DNA of 64,000 nt from Pseudomonas campi (GCF_013200955.2 NZ_CP053697.2:3658001-3722000); one strand, 5' to 3'; positions 43,906 to 54,243 are shown, counted from the stretch's first letter. Notes: generated by a model from the letters alone, not told the origin. Numbers and translations: made by a program.

Positions 43906-43927
43906 ACAACTTGATGAAGAGCCGCCC

Positions 43928-44563
43928 GTGAAAACCAAGCTACGCGGCCTGTACGCCATCACCGATAGCCAACTGCTCGCCGATGGCAAGCTGCTGCCCT
44001 ATGTGGAAGCCGCCCTGAAAGGTGGCGCGCGATTGCTGCAATACCGCGACAAGACCGCCGATAGCGCCCGCCGCCTGCGCGAGGCCGAAGCCCTGCGTGA
44101 GCTGTGCACGCGCTATGGCGCCGAGCTGATCATCAACGATGACGCCGAGCTGGCCGCCCGCCTCGGCGTCGGTCTGCACCTGGGCCAGGGCGATGGTTCG
44201 CTGGCCGCCGCCCGCGCCCTGCTCGGACGCCAGGCGATCATCGGCGCCACCTGCCACGCCCAGCTGGCACTGGCCGCGGATGCCAATCGCGAAGGCGCCA
44301 GCTACCTGGCCTTTGGCCGCTTCTTCAACTCCAACACCAAGCCCGGCGCACCGGCCGCCACTACTGATTTGCTGACCCAGGCCCGCGCCCACTTCAACCT
44401 GCCACTGGCGGCCATCGGCGGCATCGACCTGGACAACGCCGGCCAGCTGATTAGCGCCGGCGCCGACCTGCTGGCCGTGGTCCACAGCCTGTTTTCCGCC
44501 CCCTCCGCCGCCGAGGTGGAGAGGCGCGCGCGCGCGTTCAGCGTGCTGTTCCCGTCATCCTGA
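43928..44563 (+). CDS. thiE: Thiamine-phosphate synthase
   Basis: Couples the pyrimidine and thiazole phosphates into thiamine phosphate. It has 211 residues, matching Thi[34 protein letters not shown]-like GLHLGQGD and [11 protein letters not shown] are family motifs; the [13 protein letters not shown] loop is characteristic of pseudomonads. A GTG start at 43928 with GAAGAG before it is chosen; it begins 23 bases after thiD and before hemL, in one operon. Confidence 0.95.
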   Translation: MKTKLRGLYAITDSQLLADGKLLPYVEAALKGGARLLQYRDKTADSARRLREAEALRELCTRYGAELIINDDAELAARLGVGLHLGQGDGSLAAARALLGRQAIIGATCHAQLALAADANREGASYLAFGRFFNSNTKPGAPAATTDLLTQARAHFNLPLAAIGGIDLDNAGQLISAGADLLAVVHSLFSAPSAAEVERRARAFSVLFPSS

Positions 44564-44580
44564 TTCGAGAGAGAGCTGTC

Positions 44581-45870
44581 ATGTCCCGTTCCGAAACCCT
44601 GTTCGCCAACGCCCAGAAACACATCCCCGGCGGCGTCAACTCGCCGGTGCGCGCGTTCAAGAGCGTCGGCGGCACCCCGCTGTTCTTCAAGCATGCCGAA
44701 GGCGCCTACGTCACCGACGAAGACGACAAGCGCTATGTGGATTACGTCGGTTCCTGGGGCCCGATGATCCTCGGCCACGGCCATCCGGAGGTGCTCGACG
44801 CGGTGCGCAACCAGCTGCAGCACGGCCTGTCCTACGGCGCACCGACCGCCATGGAAACCGAGATGGCCGACCTGGTGTGCAGCATCGTGCCGTCGATGGA
44901 GATGGTGCGCATGGTCAGCTCCGGCACCGAGGCGACCATGAGCGCCATCCGCCTGGCCCGTGGTTACACCGGCCGCGACGCGATCATCAAGTTCGAAGGC
45001 TGCTACCACGGGCATTCCGACAGTTTGTTAGTTAAAGCCGGCTCAGGCCTGCTGACCCAGGGCGTGCCGAGCTCGGCGGGCGTGCCGGCGGACTTCGCCA
45101 AACACACCCTGACCCTGCCGTTCAACGACCTCAAAGCGGTCGAGCAGATGCTCGGCGAAGTCGGTTCAACCGTGGCCTGCATCATCGTCGAGCCGGTGGC
45201 CGGCAACATGAACTGCGTGCCACCGGCGCCGGGTTTCCTCCAGGGTCTGCGCGCCCTGTGCGACCAGCACGGCGTGGTGCTGATCTTCGACGAAGTGATG
45301 ACCGGCTTCCGCGTCGCCCTCGGCGGCGCCCAGGCCTACTACGGCGTAACGCCGGACCTGTCGACCTTCGGCAAGATCGTCGGCGGCGGCATGCCGGTCG
45401 GCTGCTTCGGCGGCAAGCGCGCGATCATGGGCTGCATCGCCCCGCTGGGTCCGGTGTACCAGGCCGGCACCCTGTCGGGTAACCCGCTGGCCATGGCCGC
45501 CGGCCTGACCACCCTCAAGCTGATCAGCCGCCCGGGCTTCCACCAGGAACTCTCCGACTTTACCAGCCGCCTGCTGGCCGGCCTGCAGGAGCGTGCCGAT
45601 GCCGCGGGCATCCCGTTCGTCACCACCCAGGCCGGCGGCATGTTCGGCCTGTATTTCAGCGGTGCCGACGATATCGTCACCTTCGACGACGTGATGGCCA
45701 GCGATGCCGAGCGCTTCAAGCAGTTCTTCCACCTGATGCTGGAAGGCGGCGTGTACCTGGCACCGAGCGCCTTCGAGGCCGGCTTCACCTCCATCGCCCA
45801 CGGCGAGACCGAGCTGCAGCTGACCCTGGACGCCGCCGAGCGCGCCTTCGCGGCCCTGAAAAAAGCTTAA
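44581..45870 (+). CDS. hemL: Glutamate-1-semialdehyde 2,1-aminomutase
   Basis: PLP enzyme producing 5-aminolevulinate from glutamate semialdehyde for tetrapyrrole synthesis. It has 429 residues. The PLP-lysine is in [34 protein letters not shown] at the N-terminus and [16 protein letters not shown] are conserved. The GAGAGAG-rich ribosome site is 5 bases from the ATG, 18 bases after thiE. Last gene of the thiD-thiE-hemL set, and well conserved. Confidence 0.97.
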   Translation: MSRSETLFANAQKHIPGGVNSPVRAFKSVGGTPLFFKHAEGAYVTDEDDKRYVDYVGSWGPMILGHGHPEVLDAVRNQLQHGLSYGAPTAMETEMADLVCSIVPSMEMVRMVSSGTEATMSAIRLARGYTGRDAIIKFEGCYHGHSDSLLVKAGSGLLTQGVPSSAGVPADFAKHTLTLPFNDLKAVEQMLGEVGSTVACIIVEPVAGNMNCVPPAPGFLQGLRALCDQHGVVLIFDEVMTGFRVALGGAQAYYGVTPDLSTFGKIVGGGMPVGCFGGKRAIMGCIAPLGPVYQAGTLSGNPLAMAAGLTTLKLISRPGFHQELSDFTSRLLAGLQERADAAGIPFVTTQAGGMFGLYFSGADDIVTFDDVMASDAERFKQFFHLMLEGGVYLAPSAFEAGFTSIAHGETELQLTLDAAERAFAALKKA

Positions 45871-45971
45871 TCCAGCTCTATTTCGGAAATAGAACGCGAA
45901 GGCAAGCAAGCCGCGACGAGACAGTACAAGCAGTACGGCGAGGAGCGGCGTAGCGCAGCCGACAAGTTTTT

Positions 45972-46010
45972 ATGAACGAAAGTTATATGAACGAAAGAGA
46001 GTTGGAGTGA
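45972..46010 (+). other. Possible 12-codon leader ORF coupled to the next gene
   Basis: Reads MNESYMNERELE and then TGA, whose last base A is the first base of the ATG at 46010 (TGATG). It contains two near-identical 11-base copies, ATGAACGAAAG, at 45972 and 45987, so it has two possible ATGs. It would explain why the next gene lacks a properly spaced ribosome site. No ribosome site is evident for the leader itself. Confidence 0.3.
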
Positions 46011-46639
46011 TGCAGTACAGCACCGCACTCAGCGACGGCCTGTTGGCCCTGGCCTGCCTGGCCAGCACCCTGTGGCTGCGCCCGGCATTTCGCTGGCGCA
46101 CGGTGCAACGCGCCCTGCTGCTCGGTTTCGGCCTGCCGCTCAGCGCCGCCTTCTGCGGCATGGTGCGCTACGGCCTCGACCCGGACTGGAGCAACTGGCA
46201 TCGCACCTTCAGCCAGCTCAGCAGCTATCTCGGCCTGCCGCTGCTGGGGATGGCCTCCGTCAGCCTGAGCCGCGGCCAGGACTGGCCACGCAGAACCTGG
46301 ACACTGCTGATGGTCGGGCTGGTTTTGCTGAACTCCGCCAGCCACTGGTTCGATCTGCAACTCACTTACCGCCTGCTACTCGGCCTGCTGACCCTGCTGC
46401 TGATCCTGTATGCCGGCGCGCTGCATTGGCGCCACGTCGCACCAACACTGACGGCAGTAAGCGTGGTCACGCTGTTCCTGCTGGCAGGCCTGGTGGTTGG
46501 CACCGAAGGTTTTATCGGCCCGTTACGCCGCGTCGACCTGTTCCACGGCTTGCTGAGCCTCGCCTACCCGCTGCTGGCCTGGCTGCTGCTGCGCCTGCAG
46601 GGCTGCGCCCGGGCAGAAATACCGGTAAAGACTTTGTAA
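46010..46639 (+). CDS. DUF998-like integral membrane protein
   Basis: A 209-residue polytopic protein with about six hydrophobic helices (for example WTLLMVGLVLLNSASHWF, LLLGLLTLLLILYAGAL and LTAVSVVTLFLLAGLVVG). The pattern suggests the DUF998 family of small membrane proteins, but this is a weak guess. The predicted ATG is only 2 bases from a GGAG; translation may be coupled to a 12-codon leader. In PAO1 a hypothetical membrane protein follows hemL (PA3978), which fits. Function unknown. Confidence 0.72.
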   Translation: MQYSTALSDGLLALACLASTLWLRPAFRWRTVQRALLLGFGLPLSAAFCGMVRYGLDPDWSNWHRTFSQLSSYLGLPLLGMASVSLSRGQDWPRRTWTLLMVGLVLLNSASHWFDLQLTYRLLLGLLTLLLILYAGALHWRHVAPTLTAVSVVTLFLLAGLVVGTEGFIGPLRRVDLFHGLLSLAYPLLAWLLLRLQGCARAEIPVKTL

Positions 46640-46730
46640 GAAAGCCACCGCTTATCCCATAATGTGCTAGCCGACACGTTCTGTCGGCCGGGCTAGGAGC
46701 CCGTCGGTTTCGCGAGGCACTGTGATTTTC

Positions 46731-47285
46731 ATGAAATGCACCGGCCGCACCCTGCTCCTGGGCTGCCTGTTGCTCCTCCCCCCCATGCTGGCGCATGCGG
46801 GCGGCAATTCCCTGCTGGTTCCTGCAACCGGCCGCTGCTCGCTGAACACCGCACCGGAAGACCTGCCGCAAGCCCTGACCACCTGTCAGGAAAACGCCCA
46901 GCGCGGCGACGCAGCGGCGCAGTACGAACTCGGCGAATACTATTACGACGGCCAGCGCACCCCGCGCGACCTGCCGCAAGCCCTGCACTGGTTCGAACAG
47001 GCCTCGCTGCAAGGCAACGCCCAGGCCCAATTGCGCCTGGGCAGCATGTTCTTCCGCGGTGAAGGCGTGCAGGCCAACAATGTGCAAGCCTATATCGTGC
47101 TGAAGATGGCCGCGATCAACGGCTCGGACGAGGCGATGGACAGCGCCGATCAGGTTGCCGCCCAGATGGGCCGCGAAGAACTACAGATCGCCAGCCAGGT
47201 GCTGGGCCAGATCTTCCGCAGCTACCTGCTGGAACTGCAGAACATTGGCAGCAGCCCGACACCCGCATTGGCACCAGCGCCCTAA
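46731..47285 (+). CDS. Exported Sel1-repeat protein
   Basis: A 184-residue protein with a signal peptide (MKCTGRTLLLGCLLLLPPM.. ending near AHA) and two to three Sel1-type alpha/alpha repeats: ALTTCQENAQRGDAAAQYELG, ALHWFEQASLQGNAQAQLRLG and the degenerate next unit. Such repeats mediate protein-protein contacts in the periplasm. The ATG at 46731 is preferred over a GTG at 46722, but the GAGG site fits either poorly. Function unknown. Confidence 0.78.
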   Translation: MKCTGRTLLLGCLLLLPPMLAHAGGNSLLVPATGRCSLNTAPEDLPQALTTCQENAQRGDAAAQYELGEYYYDGQRTPRDLPQALHWFEQASLQGNAQAQLRLGSMFFRGEGVQANNVQAYIVLKMAAINGSDEAMDSADQVAAQMGREELQIASQVLGQIFRSYLLELQNIGSSPTPALAPAP

Positions 47286-47350
47286 GGGCACGCCGGACAG
47301 CGCAGCTCTTCAGATTTTTTGGCTTGAGCTTCTAACTGGAGGCTTGCCGC

Positions 47351-47674
47351 TTATTTATCCGGCATCGGCATGGGGAACGGCATCACGTTGCCGCCACCCC
47401 TGGCCTCACTGATCTTCGGCGTACCCAGGCGCTCGACTTCATCGATGCGGATGATCGCGTGCATGGGCACGAAGCTGCGCACCACGCCGTCGAACTGCGC
47501 CTTGAGTTTTTCCTCGCTGGGATCGACCACCACCTGGGTGCGCTCACCGAAGACGAACTCCTCGACCTCCAGGAAGCCCCACAGATCACTTTGATAGATC
47601 TGCTTGGCGTACATCTCGTACACCTGGCCCTGGTTGAGGAAAATCACCTTGTAGATCGGTTCACGCTTGCTCAT
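47351..47674 (-). CDS. DUF1820 family protein
   Basis: A 107-residue protein of the DUF1820 family, found next to miaB in pseudomonads. VYKVIFLNQGQVYEMYAKQ, WGFLEVEEFVFGERTQVVVDP, HAIIRIDEVE and the tail VMPFPMPMP are the conserved parts. An ATG at 47674 (MSKREP) matches the family N-terminus; the longer frame has no better ribosome site. Convergent to the Sel1 gene and divergent from miaB. Function unknown. Confidence 0.85.
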   Translation of the reverse strand: MSKREPIYKVIFLNQGQVYEMYAKQIYQSDLWGFLEVEEFVFGERTQVVVDPSEEKLKAQFDGVVRSFVPMHAIIRIDEVERLGTPKISEARGGGNVMPFPMPMPDK

Positions 47675-47764
47675 GGACGACAGGAAGATACCGGGAATTA
47701 AGGGGGCGCGAATCATAGCATAGCCGCCTGACAGGCAAGCCTAGGAAGCGCGCCGCGCGCACCC

Positions 47765-47770
47765 TATAAT
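47765..47770 (+). promoter_or_regulatory. Possible -10 box of miaB
   Basis: TATAAT lies 36 bases before the miaB ATG. A matching -35 was not seen, so the assignment is tentative. Confidence 0.35.
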
Positions 47771-47805
47771 GCGCGGTTCATTCGAACCACCCGCGACGAA
47801 GACCC

Positions 47806-49134
47806 ATGGCCAAGAAGCTCTATATCGAAACCCACGGTTGCCAGATGAACGAGTACGACAGCTCGCGCATGGTTGATCTGCTGGGCGAACATCAGGCCCT
47901 GGAAGTCACGGAGAACCCGGCAGAAGCCGACGTTATCCTCCTCAATACCTGCTCGATCCGCGAAAAAGCCCAGGACCGGGTTTTTTCCCAGCTGGGCCGC
48001 TGGCGCGAGCTGAAACTGGAAAACCCCAACCTGGTGATCGGCGTCGGCGGCTGTGTGGCCAGCCAGGAAGGCGCCGCCATCCGCGACCGCGCGCCCTATG
48101 TCGACGTGGTCTTCGGCCCGCAGACTCTGCACCGCCTGCCGGAAATGATCGACGCCGCGCGCGCGACCAAGACCGCCCAGGTCGACATCAGTTTCCCCGA
48201 GATCGAGAAATTCGACCGCCTGCCCGAGCCGCGCATCGACGGCCCCAGTGCCTTCGTCTCGATCATGGAAGGCTGCAGCAAGTACTGCACCTTCTGCGTG
48301 GTGCCCTATACCCGCGGCGAAGAAGTCAGCCGCCCGCTGGATGACGTGCTGGCCGAGATCATCCACCTCGCCGAACACGGCGTGAAGGAAGTCACCCTGC
48401 TCGGGCAGAACGTCAACGGCTACCGCGGCGCGACCCGCGACGGCAACATCGCCGACTTCGCCGAACTGCTCTACCTGGTGGCCGCCATCGATGGCATCGA
48501 CCGTATCCGCTACACCACCAGCCACCCGCTGGAGTTCTCCGACGCGCTGATCCAGGCCCACGCGGAGATCCCGGAGCTGGTCAAGCACCTGCACCTGCCG
48601 GTGCAGTCCGGCTCCGACCGCATCCTCGCGGCAATGAAGCGCAACCACACCGCGCTGGAATACAAGTCGCGCATCCGCAAGCTGAAGGCCGCGGTGCCGG
48701 ACATCCTGATCAGTTCGGACTTTATCGTCGGCTTCCCCGGCGAGACCGAGAAGGATTTCGAGCAGACCATGAAGCTGATCGAAGACGTCGGCTTCGACTT
48801 CTCCTACTCCTTCGTCTACAGCTCGCGCCCCGGCACCCCGGCCGCCGACCTGAGCGACGATACCCCGCAGGAAACCAAGCGCGAGCGCCTGGCGCGCCTG
48901 CAGCACAAAATCAGCCAGCAGGGCTTCGAGAACAGCCGACGGATGGTCGGCACCGTGCAGCGCATCCTGGTCAGCGACTACTCGAAGAAGGACCCGGGCA
49001 TGCTCCAGGGCCGCACCGAGAGCAACCGCGTGGTCAACTTCCGCAGCGCCAACCCGGGCCTGATCGGCCAGCTCGTCGACGTGCATATCGACGACGCCCT
49101 GCCCCACTCCCTGCGCGGCAGCCTGCTCGACTAA
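47806..49134 (+). CDS. miaB: tRNA-2-methylthio-N6-dimethylallyladenosine synthase
   Basis: Radical SAM methylthiotransferase acting on A37 of tRNAs reading U-starting codons. It has 442 residues. The radical SAM cluster is [15 protein letters not shown], the auxiliary cluster cysteines are in the N-terminal [19 protein letters not shown] and GVGGCVASQ regions, and the C-terminal TRAM-like segment ends the protein. Start of the miaB-ybeZ-ybeY-corC-lnt operon. Confidence 0.97.
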   Translation: MAKKLYIETHGCQMNEYDSSRMVDLLGEHQALEVTENPAEADVILLNTCSIREKAQDRVFSQLGRWRELKLENPNLVIGVGGCVASQEGAAIRDRAPYVDVVFGPQTLHRLPEMIDAARATKTAQVDISFPEIEKFDRLPEPRIDGPSAFVSIMEGCSKYCTFCVVPYTRGEEVSRPLDDVLAEIIHLAEHGVKEVTLLGQNVNGYRGATRDGNIADFAELLYLVAAIDGIDRIRYTTSHPLEFSDALIQAHAEIPELVKHLHLPVQSGSDRILAAMKRNHTALEYKSRIRKLKAAVPDILISSDFIVGFPGETEKDFEQTMKLIEDVGFDFSYSFVYSSRPGTPAADLSDDTPQETKRERLARLQHKISQQGFENSRRMVGTVQRILVSDYSKKDPGMLQGRTESNRVVNFRSANPGLIGQLVDVHIDDALPHSLRGSLLD

Positions 49135-49231
49135 TGGCTACCCTGTCCCCGCATGCCCATGCTTTCACCCTGAGGCGTGCGGGGTTATCCTTCGATCATC
49201 ATCCCAGCCGACTGGCGGCCAAAAAACCACA

Positions 49232-50239
49232 TTGAACGCGCCCATAGAACCGCATCGCTTCACCCTCGAACCCTTCGAAGCACGCCGCTTCGCCAACCTC
49301 TGCGGGCAATTCGACGAGCATCTGCGCCTGATCGAACAACGCCTGGCCATCGAAATCCGCAACCGCGGCAACCAGTTCGAACTGGTCGGTGAGCCCCAGC
49401 ACACCCACTCCGCAGAAAACCTGCTGCGTCGCCTGTACCGCGAAACCAAGGGCGCCGAGCTGTCGCCGGACCTGGTGCACCTGTACCTGCAGGAATCGGG
49501 CATTGAGGAACTCAACAGCGACCCACGCAACACCAGCGGCGTCACCCTGCGCACCAAGAAGGGCGTGATCAAGCCGCGCGGCGCCAACCAGCAGCGCTAC
49601 GTGAAGGCGATCCTCGACAACGACATCAACTTCGGCGTCGGCCCGGCCGGTACCGGCAAGACCTATCTGGCCGTGGCCTGCGCGGTGGACGCGCTGGAGC
49701 GCGAACAGGTGCGACGCATCCTCCTGGTGCGTCCGGCGGTCGAGGCCGGCGAGAAGCTCGGCTTCCTCCCCGGCGACCTGGCGCAGAAGATTGACCCCTA
49801 CCTGCGCCCGCTGTACGACGCCCTCTACGAGATGCTCGGCTTCGAACAGGTAGCCAAGCTGATCGAGAAACAGGTGATCGAAATCGCCCCGCTGGCCTAC
49901 ATGCGCGGGCGCACCCTTAACAACAGCTTCATCATTCTCGACGAGAGTCAGAACACCACCCTCGAGCAGATGAAGATGTTCCTCACCCGTATCGGTTTCG
50001 GCTCGACCGCGGTGATCACCGGCGACATCACCCAGGTCGACCTGCCCCGCGGCACCAAGTCCGGCCTGGCCCACGTCATCGAAGTGCTGCGCGACGTGCC
50101 CGGCATCACCTTCACCCACTTCAAGCCCAAGGACGTGGTGCGCCACCCCTTGGTGCAGCGTATCGTCGAGGCCTACGAGCGCTTCGAAGACCGCCAGCAG
50201 GGCAAGCCGGAAGGCAGGGACGCGCGCGACGATGCTTGA
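49232..50239 (+). CDS. ybeZ: PhoH-like ATPase YbeZ
   Basis: PhoH-family ATPase (335 residues) that works with YbeY in ribosome maturation. Walker A is [15 protein letters not shown], and [19 protein letters not shown] includes the Walker B region. The start is TTG (49232) with a weak site; the family sequence [20 protein letters not shown] fits. Its end overlaps ybeY by 8 bases. Confidence 0.94.
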   Translation: MNAPIEPHRFTLEPFEARRFANLCGQFDEHLRLIEQRLAIEIRNRGNQFELVGEPQHTHSAENLLRRLYRETKGAELSPDLVHLYLQESGIEELNSDPRNTSGVTLRTKKGVIKPRGANQQRYVKAILDNDINFGVGPAGTGKTYLAVACAVDALEREQVRRILLVRPAVEAGEKLGFLPGDLAQKIDPYLRPLYDALYEMLGFEQVAKLIEKQVIEIAPLAYMRGRTLNNSFIILDESQNTTLEQMKMFLTRIGFGSTAVITGDITQVDLPRGTKSGLAHVIEVLRDVPGITFTHFKPKDVVRHPLVQRIVEAYERFEDRQQGKPEGRDARDDA

Positions 50240-50690
50240 ACTCGATCTGCAGAACGCCTCGGCCGCCACCGCGCTGCCGAGCGAGGAGCAATTTCGCCGC
50301 TGGTGTGAACTGGCCCTGCGCCAGCGCACGGCCGACTCCGAGCTGACCATCCGCCTGGTCGATGAAGGCGAAGCCCGCGAACTGAACCACACCTGGCGGC
50401 ACAAGGACTACGCCACCAACGTGCTGTCCTTCCCCGCCGACATTCCCGACGGCCTGCTGGATATTCCGCTGCTCGGCGACCTGGTGATCTGCGTGCCCGT
50501 GGTCGAGCGCGAAGCCCGCGAACAAAGCAAGACCAGCGAGGCGCACTGGGCGCACCTGGTGATCCACGGCTGCCTGCACCTGCTCGGCTACGACCACATC
50601 GACGATGCGGAAGCCGAGGAAATGGAAGCCCTGGAACGGGAATTGCTGGCTGAACTGGGCCACCCGGACCCGTACGCCGCCGACGAATAA
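50232..50690 (+). CDS. ybeY: Endoribonuclease YbeY
   Basis: Zinc metallo-endoribonuclease in 16S rRNA 3'-end maturation. The conserved [11 protein letters not shown] motif with three metal-binding histidines is at about 115-125. It has 152 residues, and the TNVLSFPAD motif supports the assignment. The start lies 8 bases inside ybeZ, so they are translationally coupled. Confidence 0.96.
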   Translation: MLELDLQNASAATALPSEEQFRRWCELALRQRTADSELTIRLVDEGEARELNHTWRHKDYATNVLSFPADIPDGLLDIPLLGDLVICVPVVEREAREQSKTSEAHWAHLVIHGCLHLLGYDHIDDAEAEEMEALERELLAELGHPDPYAADE

Positions 50691-50742
50691 GTGCCAACAC
50701 CCGCTAACCACCCATAACGAAGAAGGCCCTGAGAAACACACC

Positions 50743-51582
50743 ATGAGCGAAGACCGATCGAGCAACGAGCAAAAGTCCTGGCTGAACAAGCTGACCCAGG
50801 CTTTTGCTCATGAGCCGAGAAACCGCCAGGAACTGCTGGAGGTGCTGCGTGAAGCCCACCAGAACAAGCTGCTCGACAGCGAAGCCCTGGCCATCGTCGA
50901 GGGTGCCATTCAGGTCGCCGACCTGCAGGTACGCGACATCATGGTGCCGCGTTCCCAGATGGTCAGCATCAAGGCCGCCCAAACGCCACAGGAATTCCTC
51001 CCGGCAATCATCGATTCCGCCCACTCGCGCTACCCGGTGATCGGCGAAAGCATCGATGACGTGATCGGCATCCTGCTGGCCAAGGATCTGCTGCCGCTGA
51101 TCCTGGAGAACGGCAGCAAGCCGTTCAACATCAAGGATCTGCTGCGCCCGGCCACCTTCGTGCCCGAGTCCAAGCGCCTCAACGTGCTGCTGCGCGAATT
51201 CCGCGCCAACCACAACCACATGGCCGTGGTCATCGACGAATACGGCGGCGTGGCCGGCCTGGTGACCATCGAAGACGTGCTCGAGCAGATCGTCGGCGAG
51301 ATCGAGGACGAGCATGACGTCGAGGAAGACAGCTACATCAAGCCGCTGCCCAGCGGCGACTTCCTGATCAAGGCACTGACGCCGATCGACAACTTCAACG
51401 AAGCCTTCGACACCGAATTCCCCGATGACGAGTTCGACACCGTCGGCGGCCTGGTGATGAACGCCTTCGGCCACCTGCCCAAACGCAACGAAGTCACCGA
51501 GATCGGCGAATACCGCTTCCGCGTCCTCAACGCCGACAGCCGCCGCCTGCACCTGCTGCGCCTGACACCGGTGGATCGCTAG
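50743..51582 (+). CDS. corC: Magnesium/cobalt efflux protein CorC
   Basis: A 279-residue cytoplasmic protein with a pair of CBS domains (MVPRSQMVSI, ..DVIGILLAKDLLPLIL and AVVIDEYGGVAGLVTIEDVLEQIVGEI) and a CorC_HlyC transporter-associated C-terminal domain. It lacks transmembrane helices. Linked to Mg2+/Co2+ efflux and, in this operon, to ribosome quality genes. The ATG at 50743 starts 53 bases after ybeY; the longer frame overlaps it out of phase. Confidence 0.93.
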   Translation: MSEDRSSNEQKSWLNKLTQAFAHEPRNRQELLEVLREAHQNKLLDSEALAIVEGAIQVADLQVRDIMVPRSQMVSIKAAQTPQEFLPAIIDSAHSRYPVIGESIDDVIGILLAKDLLPLILENGSKPFNIKDLLRPATFVPESKRLNVLLREFRANHNHMAVVIDEYGGVAGLVTIEDVLEQIVGEIEDEHDVEEDSYIKPLPSGDFLIKALTPIDNFNEAFDTEFPDDEFDTVGGLVMNAFGHLPKRNEVTEIGEYRFRVLNADSRRLHLLRLTPVDR

Positions 51583-51594
51583 CCCCCCCCTGCT

Positions 51595-51651
51595 GTAGGA
51601 GCCAGCTTGCTGGCGATCCGTGCCGCTGATCGCCAGCAAGCTGGCTCCTAC
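51595..51651. repeat. Palindromic repeat GTAGGAGCCAGCTTGCTGGCG, variant copy
   Basis: GTAGGAGCCAGCTTGCTGG and the inverted CCAGCAAGCTGGCTCCTAC. Same outer ends as the GTAGGAGCGAGCTC family but with a different core (CAGCTTGCTGG). Confidence 0.8.
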
Positions 51652-51666
51652 AAAAGCCTTCAGCTG

Positions 51667-51725
51667 GTAGCCCGGATGCAATCCGGGAAAACCAGCCGCC
51701 CTCCCCCGGATTGCATCCGGGCTAC
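51667..51725. repeat. REP palindrome between corC and lnt
   Basis: GTAGCCCGGATGCAATCC and the inverted GGATTGCATCCGGGCTAC arm. Confidence 0.88.
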
Positions 51726-51816
51726 ACCCCCACTGCAACACTAAGCTCACCCCGCTTCCTGCCTCCCGCGCCTTCCAGTACCCTTGCCCGCCTGATTTCT
51801 CGATCAAGGACGCATG

Positions 51817-53355
51817 ATGCGCTGGATCACCCAACCCGGCTGGCCGGGCAATCTGCTGGCCATGGCTGCCGGTGCCCTCACCACCCTGGCACTGGCCCCC
51901 TACGACCTGTGGCCGCTGGCGATCATCTCCATCGCCCTGCTCTACCTCGGCCTGCGCGAGCTCAACCCACGCCAGGCGCTGCTACGTGGCTGGAGCTACG
52001 GCTTCGGCCTGTTCCTCAGCGGCACCAGCTGGGTCTACGTCAGCATCCATGACTACGGCGCGGCCTCACCGCCACTGGCCGCAGCGCTGACCCTCGGCTT
52101 CGTCGGCGGCCTCGGCCTGCTGTTCGCCCTGAGCAGTTGGTTGTGGGCGCGCTGGTTGCGTCGCAGCGACGCTCCCCTGGCCGACGCCCTGGCCTTCGCC
52201 GCCCTGTGGCTGGCCCAGGAAGCCTTCCGCAGCTGGTTCCTTACCGGCTTTCCCTGGCTGTACGCCGGCTACAGCCAACTGCATGGTCCGCTGGCCGCCC
52301 TCGCCCCGGTTGGTGGCATGTGGCTGATATCCCTGAGCCTGGCCCTCACCGCCACACTGGCGCTCAATCTGCCGCGCCTGCGCCCGCACAAGTGGCAGTG
52401 GCTCAGCGCCCAGGCCTTGCTGCTGGCGCCCTGGATCGCCGCCCTGGCACTGCACGGCCACAGCTGGACCCAGGCCAAGGGCACGCCGCTCAAGGTTGCC
52501 GTCATGCAGGGCAATGTCGAACAGAACCTCAAGTGGGACCCGGCCCAACTGCAAGCCCAGCTGGAGCTGTACCGCGACCTGACCCTGAACAGCCAGCCCG
52601 CCGACTTGATCGTCTGGCCGGAAACCGCGGTACCGGTGCTCAAGGAGTTCGCCGAAGGCTATCTGCAGTTCATGGGCCGCGTCGCCCAGGAGCGCCAGGC
52701 CGCACTGATCACTGGCGTACCGATCCGCCAGCCCAACGAACTGGGCGAGAAACGCTACTACAACGGCATCACCGTGGTTGGCGACGGCGAGGGCACCTAC
52801 CTCAAGCAGAAGCTGGTGCCCTTCGGCGAATATGTGCCACTGCAGGAAGTGCTGCGCGGACTGATCGCCTTCTTCGACCTGCCAATGTCCGACTTCGCCC
52901 GCGGCCCGGCCGACCAGCAACTGCTGCAAGCCAAGGGCCTGCAGATCGCGCCGTTCATCTGCTACGAGGTGGTCTATCCGGAGTTCGCCGCCGGCCTGGC
53001 CGCACAGAGCGACCTGCTGCTGACCATTAGCAACGACACTTGGTTCGGCACCTCGCTCGGCCCGCTGCAGCACCTGCAGATGGCGCAGATGCGCGCCCTC
53101 GAAGCCGGACGCTGGATGATCCGCGCCACCAACAACGGCGTCACCGCGCTGATCGACCCACAAGGCCGCATCACCACGCAGATTCCGCAGTTCCAGCAGG
53201 CCGTGCTGTATGGCGAAGTACAGGCTATGCAAGGCCTGACGCCCTACCTGATCTGGCGCGGCTGGCCTCTGGCCGGACTGTGCGCCTTGCTGCTGGGCTG
53301 GGCAGTCGTCAGCCGCCGCCGCGAGGCGCGCAGCATCGCCATGCAGGCCGCCTAA
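51817..53355 (+). CDS. lnt: Apolipoprotein N-acyltransferase
   Basis: Inner-membrane enzyme that N-acylates the diacylglyceryl-cysteine of lipoproteins. It has 512 residues: N-terminal membrane helices, then a nitrilase domain. The nitrilase catalytic elements are visible as WPETAVPVL (Glu), KQKLVPFGEYVPL (Lys) and APFICYEVVYP (Cys). The second ATG (51817) is preferred because it has better spacing from the AAGGA site than 51814, and MRWIT matches other Pseudomonas Lnt. Confidence 0.96.
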   Translation: MRWITQPGWPGNLLAMAAGALTTLALAPYDLWPLAIISIALLYLGLRELNPRQALLRGWSYGFGLFLSGTSWVYVSIHDYGAASPPLAAALTLGFVGGLGLLFALSSWLWARWLRRSDAPLADALAFAALWLAQEAFRSWFLTGFPWLYAGYSQLHGPLAALAPVGGMWLISLSLALTATLALNLPRLRPHKWQWLSAQALLLAPWIAALALHGHSWTQAKGTPLKVAVMQGNVEQNLKWDPAQLQAQLELYRDLTLNSQPADLIVWPETAVPVLKEFAEGYLQFMGRVAQERQAALITGVPIRQPNELGEKRYYNGITVVGDGEGTYLKQKLVPFGEYVPLQEVLRGLIAFFDLPMSDFARGPADQQLLQAKGLQIAPFICYEVVYPEFAAGLAAQSDLLLTISNDTWFGTSLGPLQHLQMAQMRALEAGRWMIRATNNGVTALIDPQGRITTQIPQFQQAVLYGEVQAMQGLTPYLIWRGWPLAGLCALLLGWAVVSRRREARSIAMQAA

Positions 53356-53365
53356 GCCCACACAT

Positions 53366-53433
53366 GTAGGAGCGAGCTCTGCTCGCGAAGGGTATCGCGG
53401 CTGCCGGTATTCGCGAGCAGAGCTCGCTCCTAC
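53366..53433. repeat. Palindromic repeat, GTAGGAGCGAGCTCTGCTC type, copy 3
   Basis: GTAGGAGCGAGCTCTGCTCG and CGAGCAGAGCTCGCTCCTAC with a 28-base loop, in the convergent gap between lnt and the DUF218 gene. Confidence 0.85.
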
Positions 53434-53442
53434 GCCAAGGCA

Positions 53443-54204
53443 TCAGCGATACAGCAGTGGGTAAACCACCTGCCCCAACGCCTCGTTGAGCAGGCGCGTG
53501 CTCTGCCACAGCGCCTTGCCTTCCGGCAGCCAGCCGCCCAGTGGGCGCGCATTGGCTACGCCGAGAAAACCCAGCGGCGCCGCCACCACTTCCAGCCCGG
53601 CACGCTCGAAACACCAGCGCGAACGCGGCATGTGCGCCGCCTGGGTCACCAGCACGACCCGACGAATGCCCTGCTCGCGCAGCAGTTCGGCGCTGAATTG
53701 CGCATTCTCCCAGGTGGTGCGGCTACGCTCCTCGCGCCAGCGGGTCGCCACGCCGAAGTCACGCTGCAGCGCGTCGGCCATCAACCCGGCTTCGCTGGGC
53801 GGCTCGCCATAGTGCAGGCCGCCGCTGATCAGCACAGGCAATCCGGAGGCGCGATGCAGGCGCGCGGCATAGCGCAAGCGCTCGATAGCCGTGACACTGG
53901 GCTGGTCGCTGCCCCAGGCGGGATCGGCTTCCTCGCGCCCGGAGCCGAGCACGACTATCACCTCGCCGCGCTGCGCCAGGCTCGCCCATTGCGCCTCGGC
54001 CAGTGCCGGCTCGCGCTCCAGCACGCGCGCCGCCTGCTCGACCACCACCGGCAGGCTCATCAGCCACAGACCGCCGAGCCCGAGCAGGAGCAACAGCAGT
54101 GCCAGGCGCGGCCGCGACGACCAGCACAGCCACGCCAGCAGGATCAGCAGGAGCAGCCCGCCAGGCGGCAGAATCAGTTGTTTGAGGAGAAAGCGCAGTT
54201 CCAT
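53443..54204 (-). CDS. DUF218 (YdcF/ElyC/SanA-like) envelope protein
   Basis: A 253-residue protein with two N-terminal membrane helices (about 7-28 and 33-52) and a DUF218 domain: VIVVLGSGREE, ISGGLHYGEPPSEA, SRTTWENAQFSAELL and VVLVTQAAHMPRSRWCFERAGL are family hallmarks. ElyC and SanA act in envelope biogenesis. The ATG at 54204 has a strong GGAGG 5 bases upstream. Substrate unknown. Confidence 0.87.
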   Translation of the reverse strand: MELRFLLKQLILPPGGLLLLILLAWLCWSSRPRLALLLLLLGLGGLWLMSLPVVVEQAARVLEREPALAEAQWASLAQRGEVIVVLGSGREEADPAWGSDQPSVTAIERLRYAARLHRASGLPVLISGGLHYGEPPSEAGLMADALQRDFGVATRWREERSRTTWENAQFSAELLREQGIRRVVLVTQAAHMPRSRWCFERAGLEVVAAPLGFLGVANARPLGGWLPEGKALWQSTRLLNEALGQVVYPLLYR

Positions 54205-54243
54205 GGGCACCTCCGAGTGCCCGCGCAGACTAGCAGACAGCCG

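Noticed and set aside
45877..45893. TCTATTT-CGG-AAATAGA hairpin after hemL as terminator
   Set aside because: The stem is AT-rich with no T-run; it is too weak to call a terminator.
9446..53433. CRISPR-like array of repeated palindromes
   Set aside because: The repeats are dispersed singly in intergenic gaps with different neighbours and no regular spacers, as REP elements are.
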